From Parabacteroides goldsteinii DSM 19448 = WAL 12034 (GTDB taxonomy: Bacteria > Bacteroidota > Bacteroidia > Bacteroidales > Tannerellaceae): 64,000 nucleotides of DNA. The stretch's first letter is position 1. Every line of letters starts with the position of its first letter. A program made the translations under genes and the position numbers. The stretch covers positions 434,001 to 498,000 of the forward strand of contig NZ_KQ033912.1 of assembly GCF_000969835.1 (NCBI RefSeq). The letters run 5' to 3'. The notes beneath the pieces were generated by a model. The model was not told where the DNA came from, ran no database searches, and saw only the letters and a program-made list of their open reading frames with translations. Below are positions 51,691 through 62,400 of the stretch, one piece after another.

Positions 51691-54633
51691 TCAATCAGCA
51701 TTACGTTTCCCAAACAAAGTAACTTCTCCCATACCAGCACGTCCTTCCGATACACTATGAATTGTAACCCGAAAACACTTCACTTTTCTACAATTCAATT
51801 CTATCGGTTTAAACTCCCAACCGGTACACTCCTGCTCATAGACCAAACTCCAATTATTTCCATCAGATGACACTTCAACTGTATGTCCGTACAAAGAACT
51901 ATCCTTTTGAAAAAGAATACGACTTGCCTTTATATCGACAGGTTCATCAAACGAAAAAGTCACAACCTGAGGTAGACTATCCGTATCCGCAATCCACCAA
52001 CTACGATCATCTCCATCTACGAGATTTACTACAGGATAAGAAACATGAGAGCTGGTCGCTGTAACCTCTCGAGGAATTATCACAGGAAGATTTAGCAACA
52101 TCCTTTCTTTTATATTCATCTTTTCCACTACGCCATCTTCTTCTTTCCCTTTAAAAGAAGCGTGAATACCGTCCGGCACGAATAGACCGTCATAAGGGAT
52201 ACTTTTTATGCCTGCTATCCCTTCCTGCAGATCTTTCGCTTCAGCCTTAACTATTATCTCTCCGGGATATTTGCCAGTCCGGACAAAAACAAAACCAATA
52301 CCACCTTCTACCCGTTGACGACTAATACCTACCCGTTCAATACCATCACCTATGATCTCTCCCTGTCCACGTATTGACAAAGTAATCAAATCTGCAGCGT
52401 TATTCACTAATGTCCCGTTTTCATCACAAACCTTTATATAAACTGGTATCATATCACTTCCATCCGCCACCGGCATCACATTTTTATGATTAAAAAAGAC
52501 TTCCAGATGGTGTGGTTTCCCAGGGGTACGTACCACATGTGTGGCTACAATTTTGCCAGCAGATAAACCTTCAGCCATTAATTCTCCTTGTTCATATCTA
52601 TCCGGATAAAAAACAAAATCCGGACTTCCTCCTTTTTTTACTATATTAGGACGGAATGAGGTTCGCTCCAACCGAGTTTGTGTTCCTATAAGCCGTTTAT
52701 TCTGATAGAGTTTTACTTCATCACAATTAGAAAATACAGTGATTGGGGATAAAGCCCCTCCTGTCTCCGAAGGCATATTATAGGAAGCGATAAACACCAT
52801 CGGCCCTTCATATAAACCAGCTTGACTTATATTTTTATCACGCATGCTCTGCATCATATAATAACTGAACTTTGGGGCACGATTTATATCCACAACGCCA
52901 CAATACATTGTCGTTTCCTGGCTTCCGCGATTATAATCATTATAACTCCATAGGAAATGTCCTCCTAAACGTTCATTAGCATCCAACATACACCAATCAA
53001 AATAACCTCTTCCTTCCAGCTGTTCATAACGAGTATTACATTGTTCAAGCAATTCTCTCCCATTCTCTGTTATGCTCACACGAGGTTTCTCTCCGGCTCC
53101 GTCTCCCCATTCTCGAGTTAGTAACGGCTTAATTACAACTTGATCCTCCGTATAATTGCTCATTACATTACCGTCTTTCGGGAAACGGGCTACTTGTTTA
53201 TAGAACACATCATAACAATCCACCAGATCCGTATGACCGAAATAATCTCCAGCCGTATACATTTGATCACCGGGATATTCTTCATGTGCTATCCCATAAA
53301 GTATCTTAGCAATTTCCTTCGGATAACGCGTTTCATTTAAAGCTGTCTCCCATAAAACAACCGAAGTGTGATTCCTGTCACGCCTGATCATTCTACGACA
53401 AACCTCATAAACCCGGTTTATGAAAGTTGTATCATTATTAAAATACTGCCAACCCGGTATACATTCTACAACCAACAGTCCATATTTATCACAAGCGTCA
53501 AGAAAAGCCGGATCATGTGGATAGTGGGCTGCACGTACCGCATTATAACCACCCTGTTTCATATTAATTACTTCTCTTTCCTGTATTGAATTCGAAGCGG
53601 CATCCCCTACATAGGGATAAGCCTGATGCCGGTTTGCACCACGCATATACAATTTTTCTCCATTTATAAGAAAGCCATCTTCTGTCGTATATTGTATAGA
53701 ACGTATCCCAATTTGCCGGGTGACCTTATCCACCGTTTTATCGTCAACTATCACTTCTGTTCTCAATTCATACAAACAAGGACAATAAGGATACCAAAGA
53801 GAAGGATTATCAACTGACAAATCTTGCTCCAAGTGAATACTTGCACCAGCTTTTAATGAAAAGAGATGCCGTTGACAAACAATTTCCTTATTATCCGAAT
53901 CGATCAAACGAGTGAGAAGATATCCTTTTCTGGGAATATTGTACCGATTCCTGACATGAGTCTTTATATGTATCTTTGCCTTTTCTCTACTCACCTCGGG
54001 ATACGTGACAAAAACTCCTCCTCCGGCTATTTCATTCTCTTCCAGAGGATCCGTAACATAAAGCTTATCTGAAATTATCATTTCCACATCCCGGTATATG
54101 CCGCTGTAATAATAAAAGTCCAGATCGCTCTGTGGTTTTCCCGGCGGAGTCAACGGATCATATTCTGCGGAGACCCGTACTGCCAAGACATTATTTCCAT
54201 CAAAGTTGACCTTTCCCGTGATATCTGCAATAAAGCCAATATATCCACCATGATTTTCAGTTATTTCATACCCGTTCAGATAGACTTTGCATGAAGTCAT
54301 CACACCTTCGAATGCTATACGAATATTTTTATCTCTATATTCAGGATCGAGAGTAAAATAACGACGATACCAACCTATCCCATCATAAATCACATCTCCA
54401 CCACAATGTTTCCTCTCCAGTTGCATAATATGCGGAATTGAAACCGGCATCCAACAGGAATCATCAGCCGTAATAGATTCACCGTTTTCAATATCACCCC
54501 GAAAAAAAGCCCAGTCAGTATTCATTGAAAGGTTTATCCGTGAAACATTCCCTGCATACACTTCCGCAAAAAACATACAAAAGAAAATGATCCCACTTAA
54601 AAACTTATTTATATACTTTTTCACGCTCTTCAT
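51691..54633 (-). CDS. Glycoside hydrolase family 2 enzyme with C-terminal F5/8 (discoidin) domain
   Basis: Exported 980-aa exo-glycosidase, beta-galactosidase-like. After a signal peptide (FLSGIIFFCMFFAEVYA) come a sugar-binding jelly roll (LSMNTDWAFFRGD, GIGWYRRYFTLDPEY), an Ig-like domain, and the TIM barrel (NGEKLYMRGANRHQAYPYVG, YNAVRAAHYPHD, acid/base Glu in VVLWETALNE, probable nucleophile Glu in LLTREWGDGAG). Next are Ig-like domains (PVYIKVCDENGTLVNNA, GQGEIIGDG) and a discoidin module (about 870-975) that may bind glycan. Last gene of the PUL, 6 bases after the other GH2 enzyme. Substrate is not certain. Confidence 0.9.
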   Translation of the reverse strand: MKSVKKYINKFLSGIIFFCMFFAEVYAGNVSRINLSMNTDWAFFRGDIENGESITADDSCWMPVSIPHIMQLERKHCGGDVIYDGIGWYRRYFTLDPEYRDKNIRIAFEGVMTSCKVYLNGYEITENHGGYIGFIADITGKVNFDGNNVLAVRVSAEYDPLTPPGKPQSDLDFYYYSGIYRDVEMIISDKLYVTDPLEENEIAGGGVFVTYPEVSREKAKIHIKTHVRNRYNIPRKGYLLTRLIDSDNKEIVCQRHLFSLKAGASIHLEQDLSVDNPSLWYPYCPCLYELRTEVIVDDKTVDKVTRQIGIRSIQYTTEDGFLINGEKLYMRGANRHQAYPYVGDAASNSIQEREVINMKQGGYNAVRAAHYPHDPAFLDACDKYGLLVVECIPGWQYFNNDTTFINRVYEVCRRMIRRDRNHTSVVLWETALNETRYPKEIAKILYGIAHEEYPGDQMYTAGDYFGHTDLVDCYDVFYKQVARFPKDGNVMSNYTEDQVVIKPLLTREWGDGAGEKPRVSITENGRELLEQCNTRYEQLEGRGYFDWCMLDANERLGGHFLWSYNDYNRGSQETTMYCGVVDINRAPKFSYYMMQSMRDKNISQAGLYEGPMVFIASYNMPSETGGALSPITVFSNCDEVKLYQNKRLIGTQTRLERTSFRPNIVKKGGSPDFVFYPDRYEQGELMAEGLSAGKIVATHVVRTPGKPHHLEVFFNHKNVMPVADGSDMIPVYIKVCDENGTLVNNAADLITLSIRGQGEIIGDGIERVGISRQRVEGGIGFVFVRTGKYPGEIIVKAEAKDLQEGIAGIKSIPYDGLFVPDGIHASFKGKEEDGVVEKMNIKERMLLNLPVIIPREVTATSSHVSYPVVNLVDGDDRSWWIADTDSLPQVVTFSFDEPVDIKASRILFQKDSSLYGHTVEVSSDGNNWSLVYEQECTGWEFKPIELNCRKVKCFRVTIHSVSEGRAGMGEVTLFGKRNAD

Positions 54634-54639
54634 AAAATA

Positions 54640-57600
54640 TTATTGTTTAGGCATCAAGGCTATTTCACCAACCAACAAAGATCTACCGTCAAGGCCTGTA
54701 AGCGTAATACCGATATTACCTAACAAGGTTTCTCCCGGATTCAACTTAAATGTAACCCATTTCCCTTCACGCGGAATATGATCGACAATTGTTTCTCTTC
54801 CATTGAAAAAAACAGTTCCTTTTCTAACCTTATTATCAGGATTACAGAGGAATAATTTAATTACACCATCAAAATCAAATGGCAATTTCAAGTCCAATTC
54901 AATCTTCTTTCCCTGCCATGCCGAAAATGATTTATCTACTATTATATTATCGCAATGAACACGATAACCATATTTATCTGTTTCATAAAATGTAGAAGCA
55001 TCCTTTTCAAGTGCCCATTCCGTTACTCCGTTTTGCTCCCAACGGCCTCCGGCCTTTACATAGAGATACGCCTTTTCAAATTCACCAGAGGCTAAATAAG
55101 ATGTGTTTATATCATACAATTCACGTTTCATCCAATCATAATCAATAATGTCACTTGGTTGAAAACCAGAGGAAGCGACATATCGTAGCAAGCTGTTCTT
55201 CAAAGTCCGCGCTGCCGGTCTCTTCTCCAACGAATCCACCAAATTATACCCACATATTAAAATACGTCCTCCTTCTTTACTTACAAATTCCATGATGGAA
55301 CCTAATTTACGATTAAAATGAAAATCATGAATCGGTTGTACAATAGGACGTATAGTGGACGGAAATCCTTCTAAATCAAAACCACGTCCACCCTGACAAA
55401 TCTCAAACCACTGAAAATCCAAATAGTTGTCGGTCGGAAAATTATTGAATGCCGGATGTGTGTTTCGAATAACCGCTCCGTTCGTGAACCCTTCATTTCC
55501 CTGATCTCCCGCCTGCCAGAAAGTAGGTTTCCAATGAGCATATCCGGCATTTTTATTACCTCCCAACCGATGTGCCCACAAAACAACATTCTTTCCAGCT
55601 TTAAGATAATCAATAGCTTCTGTAACAGAAGTTGTTTCTTTCACTGAATTATCTTTTAAATCCTTCTGTTCGGTGAATACCCATAAATTCCAGTTATTCT
55701 TATACTCCGTATCACGTATTGAGACCTCCAGAACCAGTTTCTGTGAACGATCTATTTTATTCAATGGTACTGATAAAAATCCTATTTTATTCAATACCGC
55801 ATTTTTAATATCATAATGATCGAAAGTCCCTTTATCCCATACATAACCATTATCATTCCTTAATTGCCAATCGATCCTTGCATCTTCTATATCTTTATTG
55901 GCAAAATGAAAAACTTCTATTCCAACTTTCAATGTATCGACTGACATATATATATAAGATGGTACTCGCATAAGCGGAACTGTCGTATTACACCAATTTC
56001 TAACCTTTTTAGGTGTAACAATCCCTTTGTTATCATAAAATGAATCCAACCAGCCGACCAAAGCCACTCCTTGTCCCGGAAAATCCTGAATACTTAACAA
56101 TTGAAAACCTCCACAATAAGGAGTTCTCAATAAAGATTCCACATTCTCCTTATACAAAGTAAGAGATTGGAGTCCGGAAGATTGTGTAAATTCTTTATTT
56201 TGCTCATATACACCATGCTTCAAGGCTAGTTTTTTATATGATTCCATCGATCGCGCTCTCAAATTTCCTGTATATTTATTTACTTCATTCCAGTCAGGAT
56301 AAAACACCCATTGCCCGACTTCATGTTGAATAGATGGTAACGGAGAGGCATCTCCATACCACCTGGAATAATCCCAATCCGTGGATAATCGTCCTTCATT
56401 AATAAAAAGTAACGGATAAGGAGATGAAAGATCCCCTTGAAAATTGATATCCGAATTCGCTGTAACAGGTCGTCTGACCGATGCTGTATAAAAATGCCGC
56501 GGATCATGTTCTTTAACGTCCTTTATCCAGGGGTCCAACTTATTACGATCAAATCCCCCCAGTTCATTCCCCATTGCCAGCATGACCAAAGAGGGATGAT
56601 TTCCATAAGAATCAGCTATCCTCCTTAACTCCGCATGTAAAAAAGGTTCCACCTTTTCGATATCCAATTCTTTACCCATCCATCCATCCCGCCAAAATAT
56701 TTCACTCAATATATATAAGCCGAGTTCATCTGCTGCTTCAAAAGCAGCTTTAGGGGGAGTCCATGAATGAAAACGGACATGGTTTAAACCAAAATCTTTA
56801 TAGGACCGAAGAATATGAAGCCAACTCTTTTTGTCTGTGGCCGGGTATCCTGTCAATGGAAAAACGGCACAATCCAGATTTCCTCTCAAGTAACGTTCCA
56901 AACCATTAACCGTTATATAATCCTCTGTTTTTCCAATCGAACGAAATCCGAATATAACAGGTTCATAAACATCATTTCCTAATTTACTCATCAAAGAACA
57001 GTTCAGTTCGTATAAAGAAGGAGAAAACTCATCCCAAAGTTTTACATCAGAGACTTTAAGAGATTCAACGATCCTGTTTCTTCCGGAAGTTATCCGACAA
57101 TTCGACTCCATTGTATTAACCACCTTGCCAGTTTTCCTGTCCCTTAATTCAAAACACAGTTTTGCTTTCTGTTCCTTTTGGGATCGATTCAAAACTGAAA
57201 TTTCAATATCTAATTGTCCCGTATCATCCGGAAAAGTACGTATCTGGCTGATTTGTACATCCGGATGTGACGACATGATCATTTCTCCGATTATTCCGTT
57301 CCAGATAATTTGTGTCTGTTCGCCATAACTATGTCCCCATTCATTTCCTATCGGATAGATTTCCCGATTATCAATACATAGAGTTAACCTATAAGTACCA
57401 GGAGATAACTTACCTAAAAAATAATAGTGAGGTGTCAATAACGATTCCTGCGCATCAATATATTGATCATTTAACCACAACTTACTTTTCCACATTATCC
57501 GCTCGAAACAAAGGGATACATTTTTATTTTTCCAGTTTTCAGGTATGCTTATATCCATCTGGTACCATGCTTTCCCTATATATTTATGCAACCGGGACAG

Positions 57601-57828
57601 TTTTCCTGTCTCAATAACTTCTGGACCATAACCACCTTCATCCGTAATACCCGGCAGTTTTATACTATTGATTAATGTTTTTGTATACCATAATTCTTCT
57701 TCGCCAATGTCAGCCGAATCCAGTTCAAACCGCCAATCTCCGGCTAACGATATCCGTCCGGTAGTTTGGGGCATTAAAAACTGATGTAAAGAAAAAAGTA
57801 GAAAAATACAACAGATTATTTTTTTCAT
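54640..57828 (-). CDS. Large glycoside hydrolase family 2-like enzyme
   Basis: Exported 1062-aa enzyme. Signal peptide (IICCIFLLFSLHQFLMPQ), sugar-binding jelly roll (ISLAGDWRFELDSADIG, GKAWYQMDISIPENW), Ig-like domain, and TIM barrel with acid/base Glu in LVMLAMGNELGGF and probable nucleophile Glu in SIQHEVGQWVF. It differs from common beta-galactosidases around the active site (HVRFHSWTPPKAAFEAADELGLY), and its C-terminal 400 residues include a domain with KAGKNVVLWAHRLGG and GGRILICGYNLV that looks like a glutamine-amidotransferase-like fold seen in some GH2 proteins, then a beta module. Substrate cannot be named. First gene after the susD hairpin. Confidence 0.82.
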   Translation of the reverse strand: MKKIICCIFLLFSLHQFLMPQTTGRISLAGDWRFELDSADIGEEELWYTKTLINSIKLPGITDEGGYGPEVIETGKLSRLHKYIGKAWYQMDISIPENWKNKNVSLCFERIMWKSKLWLNDQYIDAQESLLTPHYYFLGKLSPGTYRLTLCIDNREIYPIGNEWGHSYGEQTQIIWNGIIGEMIMSSHPDVQISQIRTFPDDTGQLDIEISVLNRSQKEQKAKLCFELRDRKTGKVVNTMESNCRITSGRNRIVESLKVSDVKLWDEFSPSLYELNCSLMSKLGNDVYEPVIFGFRSIGKTEDYITVNGLERYLRGNLDCAVFPLTGYPATDKKSWLHILRSYKDFGLNHVRFHSWTPPKAAFEAADELGLYILSEIFWRDGWMGKELDIEKVEPFLHAELRRIADSYGNHPSLVMLAMGNELGGFDRNKLDPWIKDVKEHDPRHFYTASVRRPVTANSDINFQGDLSSPYPLLFINEGRLSTDWDYSRWYGDASPLPSIQHEVGQWVFYPDWNEVNKYTGNLRARSMESYKKLALKHGVYEQNKEFTQSSGLQSLTLYKENVESLLRTPYCGGFQLLSIQDFPGQGVALVGWLDSFYDNKGIVTPKKVRNWCNTTVPLMRVPSYIYMSVDTLKVGIEVFHFANKDIEDARIDWQLRNDNGYVWDKGTFDHYDIKNAVLNKIGFLSVPLNKIDRSQKLVLEVSIRDTEYKNNWNLWVFTEQKDLKDNSVKETTSVTEAIDYLKAGKNVVLWAHRLGGNKNAGYAHWKPTFWQAGDQGNEGFTNGAVIRNTHPAFNNFPTDNYLDFQWFEICQGGRGFDLEGFPSTIRPIVQPIHDFHFNRKLGSIMEFVSKEGGRILICGYNLVDSLEKRPAARTLKNSLLRYVASSGFQPSDIIDYDWMKRELYDINTSYLASGEFEKAYLYVKAGGRWEQNGVTEWALEKDASTFYETDKYGYRVHCDNIIVDKSFSAWQGKKIELDLKLPFDFDGVIKLFLCNPDNKVRKGTVFFNGRETIVDHIPREGKWVTFKLNPGETLLGNIGITLTGLDGRSLLVGEIALMPKQ

Positions 57829-57849
57829 TATAGTGATCTTTTATAAAAG

Positions 57850-57882
57850 TCAAGGCAAAACAGACAATCAGTTTTGCCTTGA
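57850..57882 (-). promoter_or_regulatory. 12-bp perfect hairpin between susD and the enzyme genes
   Basis: TCAAGGCAAAAC (57850-57861) pairs fully with GTTTTGCCTTGA (57871-57882) around a 9-base loop. On the minus strand it follows susD by 21 bases and is followed by CTTTTATAAAAG, a weak T-run. It may be a partial terminator or an RNA-stabilising stem that keeps susC-susD message above enzyme message. Confidence 0.7.
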
Positions 57883-57903
57883 TTAGTTATACCGGATATT
57901 TTA

Positions 57904-59472
57904 TCAGTACCCCGGATTTTGTTTTATCTCAGAAGCTGCATCAATCGTTGTTTGCGGAATTGGCCACAGGTAATGCTTGGCTGGATCAAAAATCCGAACT
58001 TCCGTCTTGATCCGTTCCTTTGTTAAAGCCAATTTACCAGTTACAGGATCCACTGTTCCTAAACGACATCCGTAAACCTGCCCAGGCATCACCTCCTCAC
58101 CGATTTTCCAGCGACAAACATCAAACCAGCGTAATCCTTCCAAAGCCAATTCTACCCGACGTTCACGTCTCACGAGTTCTCTCATTTTGGCTTGAGTTAT
58201 ATAAACAGTTTTATCTACTTCACACATACCGGCACGACTGCGAAGTTCATTAAGTACATCATAAACAGAAGCATCAATTTCCCCTAACTCTACTTTACAT
58301 TCTGCATACATTAATAAGACTTCCGCATAACGCATTACAATAGCATTCATTGCCGTATTCCACATATCTGCATAATCACTCAAATCATCCACATATTTAC
58401 GAACCAGATAACCTGTTTTTGAACGTCCGTAAGGAGCATAATAATCCCCATTGGGATCGTTCTGATCTATCGGATCATAGTATTTTCCCTCGTACAGGTC
58501 ACCCGGACATAAAATACTGGCACTAAGTCGAGGATCACGATTCTGATAAGGTTGGTCAGGATCATAAAGAGGAGATTCTTCTATTGTTTTTCCGTCTATA
58601 CATTCATATATATCCACCAAACTTTGTGTCGGATTGATAGAGCACCACCCCCCGCAACTGGCAGGAGGCAATATTCCCAATGTCCCATTAGAATATAAAT
58701 TTTCAACATACTGAACATCCATGATTATCTCCTGATTATTCTTGTTCGAAATTCGAAACAAGCCTCTGTAATTAGGAAACAAGGAATATCCCAGTTTCAT
58801 AATTTCTTCACATGCTTTCAGGCAATCTGCATATTGATTATTGTACAACAACATCCTCGCTTTCAATGTCAATGCTGCTCCACGAGTAACACGCCCCACA
58901 TCATTTCCTGTATATTTAATTTCCAGTTGAGGTGTTATCTCGGTAAGTTCGTCCAAAATAAACTGAATAACTTCTTCTTTCGGATTACGCGGTTTATTCG
59001 CATCTGTTATAGGTAAAACTTCTTTTACTAAAGGAACATCACCATAAAACAGAACTTTCCAAAAGTAATCCCATGCACGCAAAAATCGGACTTCCGCAGT
59101 CAGTCTGGCTCTCAATGCATCATCCATTTCTGGACGATGAATATTTTCCAGAAAATTATTGTAACGGACCATTTTGCTATATCCAAAATAATCTGTTCCC
59201 GGATCAGAAGGAGTTGCATACCCAGAAGCCTGAACCGACCATCCTTCCCAAGGGAACGGATCATGTGCATTATCGGAAGCACAATCTAAAGATATCACTT
59301 CTGTCATTGAAAACCACCCGTCGTAGCATCCCATAGCCGCAGCTACAGCATCTTTTTCCGTATTCCAAAATCCTTCGTTTGAAGGCTGATCCAATGGATT
59401 TCTTTCCAAAAAATCACTGCTGCACGCTGATAAAAACAGCGCACCCATTATCGAATAAATTATATTTCTCAT
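57904..59472 (-). CDS. SusD/RagB-family glycan-binding lipoprotein
   Basis: Cell-surface lipoprotein lid of the SusC transporter, 522 aa. Lipobox LSAC, then SSDFLERNPLDQPSNEGFWNTEKDA, which is the SusD opening. TPR-like helices with FLRAWDYFWKVLFYGDVPLV and RGAALTLKARMLLYNNQYADC follow, and the C-terminal motif set MRYAEVLLMYAECKVELGE, LNELRSRAGM, RRERRVELALEGLRWFDVCRW, HYLWPIPQTTIDAASEIKQNPGY. It follows susC by 17 bases. Confidence 0.97.
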   Translation of the reverse strand: MRNIIYSIMGALFLSACSSDFLERNPLDQPSNEGFWNTEKDAVAAAMGCYDGWFSMTEVISLDCASDNAHDPFPWEGWSVQASGYATPSDPGTDYFGYSKMVRYNNFLENIHRPEMDDALRARLTAEVRFLRAWDYFWKVLFYGDVPLVKEVLPITDANKPRNPKEEVIQFILDELTEITPQLEIKYTGNDVGRVTRGAALTLKARMLLYNNQYADCLKACEEIMKLGYSLFPNYRGLFRISNKNNQEIIMDVQYVENLYSNGTLGILPPASCGGWCSINPTQSLVDIYECIDGKTIEESPLYDPDQPYQNRDPRLSASILCPGDLYEGKYYDPIDQNDPNGDYYAPYGRSKTGYLVRKYVDDLSDYADMWNTAMNAIVMRYAEVLLMYAECKVELGEIDASVYDVLNELRSRAGMCEVDKTVYITQAKMRELVRRERRVELALEGLRWFDVCRWKIGEEVMPGQVYGCRLGTVDPVTGKLALTKERIKTEVRIFDPAKHYLWPIPQTTIDAASEIKQNPGY

Positions 59473-59489
59473 TTTTTCATCTTATTAAA

Positions 59490-62400
59490 TTAGAAAACAA
59501 TATTTACACCAAACGTATGCGCTCTTAACAGAGGATTGGAACCGCCGTCAGTATATGTTCTTTCCGGATCAAATCCTTTTGGATATTTTGTAATGGTAAG
59601 CATATTTTGACCACTATAATAAAACCGTACTTTTTCTATATTAAGGATATTCAACCATTCTTTTGGTATTGTATACCCAATCTGGAGATTTTTCAATCGC
59701 AAATAAGAAGCATTTCTCATCCAAAATGACGAATTATAATATACACTACTGTTCTGCGACCAGGAAGACAACGGTCTTGGAAATTTTCCGTCAGGATTGG
59801 TCTCTGCATCCCATGCATCTCGATACAGAGAAGAGGGCTTTGATTTATCTCCCATTAATTCACCGACTGCCCATGAATGAAGAAATCCTTTTACATCGGC
59901 AGCACCTTGGAAGAATACCGATGCATCCAGATTTTTCCATGTAGCAGACAAATTTAAACCAAATATCCATTTAGGAGTACTACATCCTAGATAAACACGG
60001 TCTTCTGCATCTATAACGCCATCCTCTTTTACATCTCTATACTTAAAATCACCCGGACCGGCATTTGCTCTATTTATCACAGCATTATTCTTGACTTCTT
60101 CCTCATTTTGGAAAATACCGTCTACAATAAATCCACCATAGGAATCAATAGAATACCCCTCCTGCAGGAATTTATATCCGTTCCAAATGCGTGCACCGTT
60201 ATTTTTTAAATCAACGATTTCATTTTTATTATAAGCAGTGTTCGCTGTAACATCCACAGTCCAATCTTTATGTGCATATTTGTATCCTAATTGAAGTTCA
60301 ACCCCTGTATTATGAACCTCTCCTGCATTTTGATAAGGAGCTGATAATCCGTAAAGCGGACTAACCGGTAATTTCATTAATATATCATATGTCTTTTTCT
60401 TATAAGCATCAACTGACAAAACAAACTGATTGGATAAGAAAGCAACATCCAATCCCAAATTGATCGTTTCCGTTGTCTCCCATTTGATGTTCTTATTTGC
60501 TCCATCTACAGGAGCAACCCCCTGATAAACAGAACCACCCAAAGCATAGTTCTTCTGTGCAAGAACCGATTGATAAGGATAATTGGATATCGCCTGGTTT
60601 CCTAATCTACCCCAGCCTCCACGAAGTTTCAAATCAGACAAAATACCTCGGGTTCCTTCCATAAACGATTCATTAATAATTCTCCAAGCTGCAGAGAAAG
60701 AAGGGAAATTACCCCATCGTGTACTTTGAGCAATGCGGGAAGTTCCGTCCCTTCTGATATTGAGCTCCAATAAATATCTGTTATCGTAAATATAGCTTAA
60801 ACGACCAAAGAAAGAACGGAGAGCTATTTCATAGGCAGAACCAGAAGCTTGTTGTCCATCCGGAGAACCGGCATTCAATTCCCATAAGTCATTATTCAGG
60901 AAATTGATCCGATATCCTTTTGTCCAGTCATAACGAGTGTACTCCTGTTCGAATCCTCCCATAATACCTATATCATGAGACCCAAAAGTCTTATTATAAT
61001 TAATTAATGTTTGCAAATTGACACGTAATTGATTATTACGTTCATCCGTTTGACTATTAGGACCAATATACATACTAGGAGAACCTGTTTTCCAATTATA
61101 GAACTGCTGATCTTTTTTAAAACATTCCGCTACATTCGCTTTGTATTCAAATCCAACATTTTCCTGAAGTTTTAATCCTTTAACCGGTTCATAAGTAATA
61201 TTTCCTACAGCACGACTCGAGTACCATTTTTCGTTATTTATATTATTAATATCCAAATTGGATATCGGATTACCATCGGAATTATAACCATAATAGCCAT
61301 TTGAATATTTATAAGGGACAAAGGGAGCTATTGTATTTATCATAGTGAATAAAGAGCCTGTCGACCCTGTTTTTGCAGAAATAGGTTCTTTCATATCCCC
61401 ATACATAAAAGACAAATTTACACCGGCTGTAATCACATTGCTTATTTTCGAATTCACATTACCTCTTACTGTATAACGATCATATTCAGAATTCTTAACG
61501 ATACCATCCTGTCCTAAATAACCTACCGAAAACATATAGGACGTTCCACCATTTCCTCCGCTTATTTCTGCTCTATGATTTTGCATAAACCCTGTCTTAT
61601 AAAACAAATCATGCCAATCCGTATCCGGATAATTATCCGGATCAGATCCATTTTTGAACAGAGCGATCTCTTCCGTTGTATATCTCGGAGCTTTACCTTC
61701 ATAAATCAAAGCTTTATTATACAACTCTGCATATTCCGCAGAAGACAGATATTCCGGTAAACTAATTGCATTCTGCCATCCAACATATCCGTCATATTTT
61801 AAACGGGGAGCTCTTTCCGTTCCTTTTTTGGTGGTAATAAGAATTACACCATTAGCAGCACGTGATCCGTAAATAGCAGCAGATGAAGCATCTTTCAGGA
61901 CAGATAGACTTTCAATATCATTCGGATCAATGTCACTGATACCGCTTACAGGCATTCCATCCACAACATACATAGGATTCGAATTATTTAATGTTCCAGT
62001 TCCACGAACACGCAATGTGGGGTTATCACGCCCTGGTTGTCCTGTATCAGAAGTTACCGACACTCCTGGCAACAAACCTTGAATAGCATTGGATATATTA
62101 GTCACAGGTCTGTTTCCGATCGATTCAGAATTAACTGCAGCTACAGCCCCAATTACATTTACCTTTTTCTGTACACCATAACCAACTACAACTACCTCAT
62201 CAAGAGTTTGTAAATCTTCCTTCAGATAAATATTGATTGTATTATCTTTAGGAGTTACAGATTGTGCCAAATAACCGATAAAGGTAATTTCCAAAGAACT
62301 ATTTTTTCCTATGGTAAGAGAGAATTTACCATCAATATCTGTGACTGTTCCATTGTGAGTACCTTTTTCTATTACATTCGCTCCAATGACAGGTTCTCCA

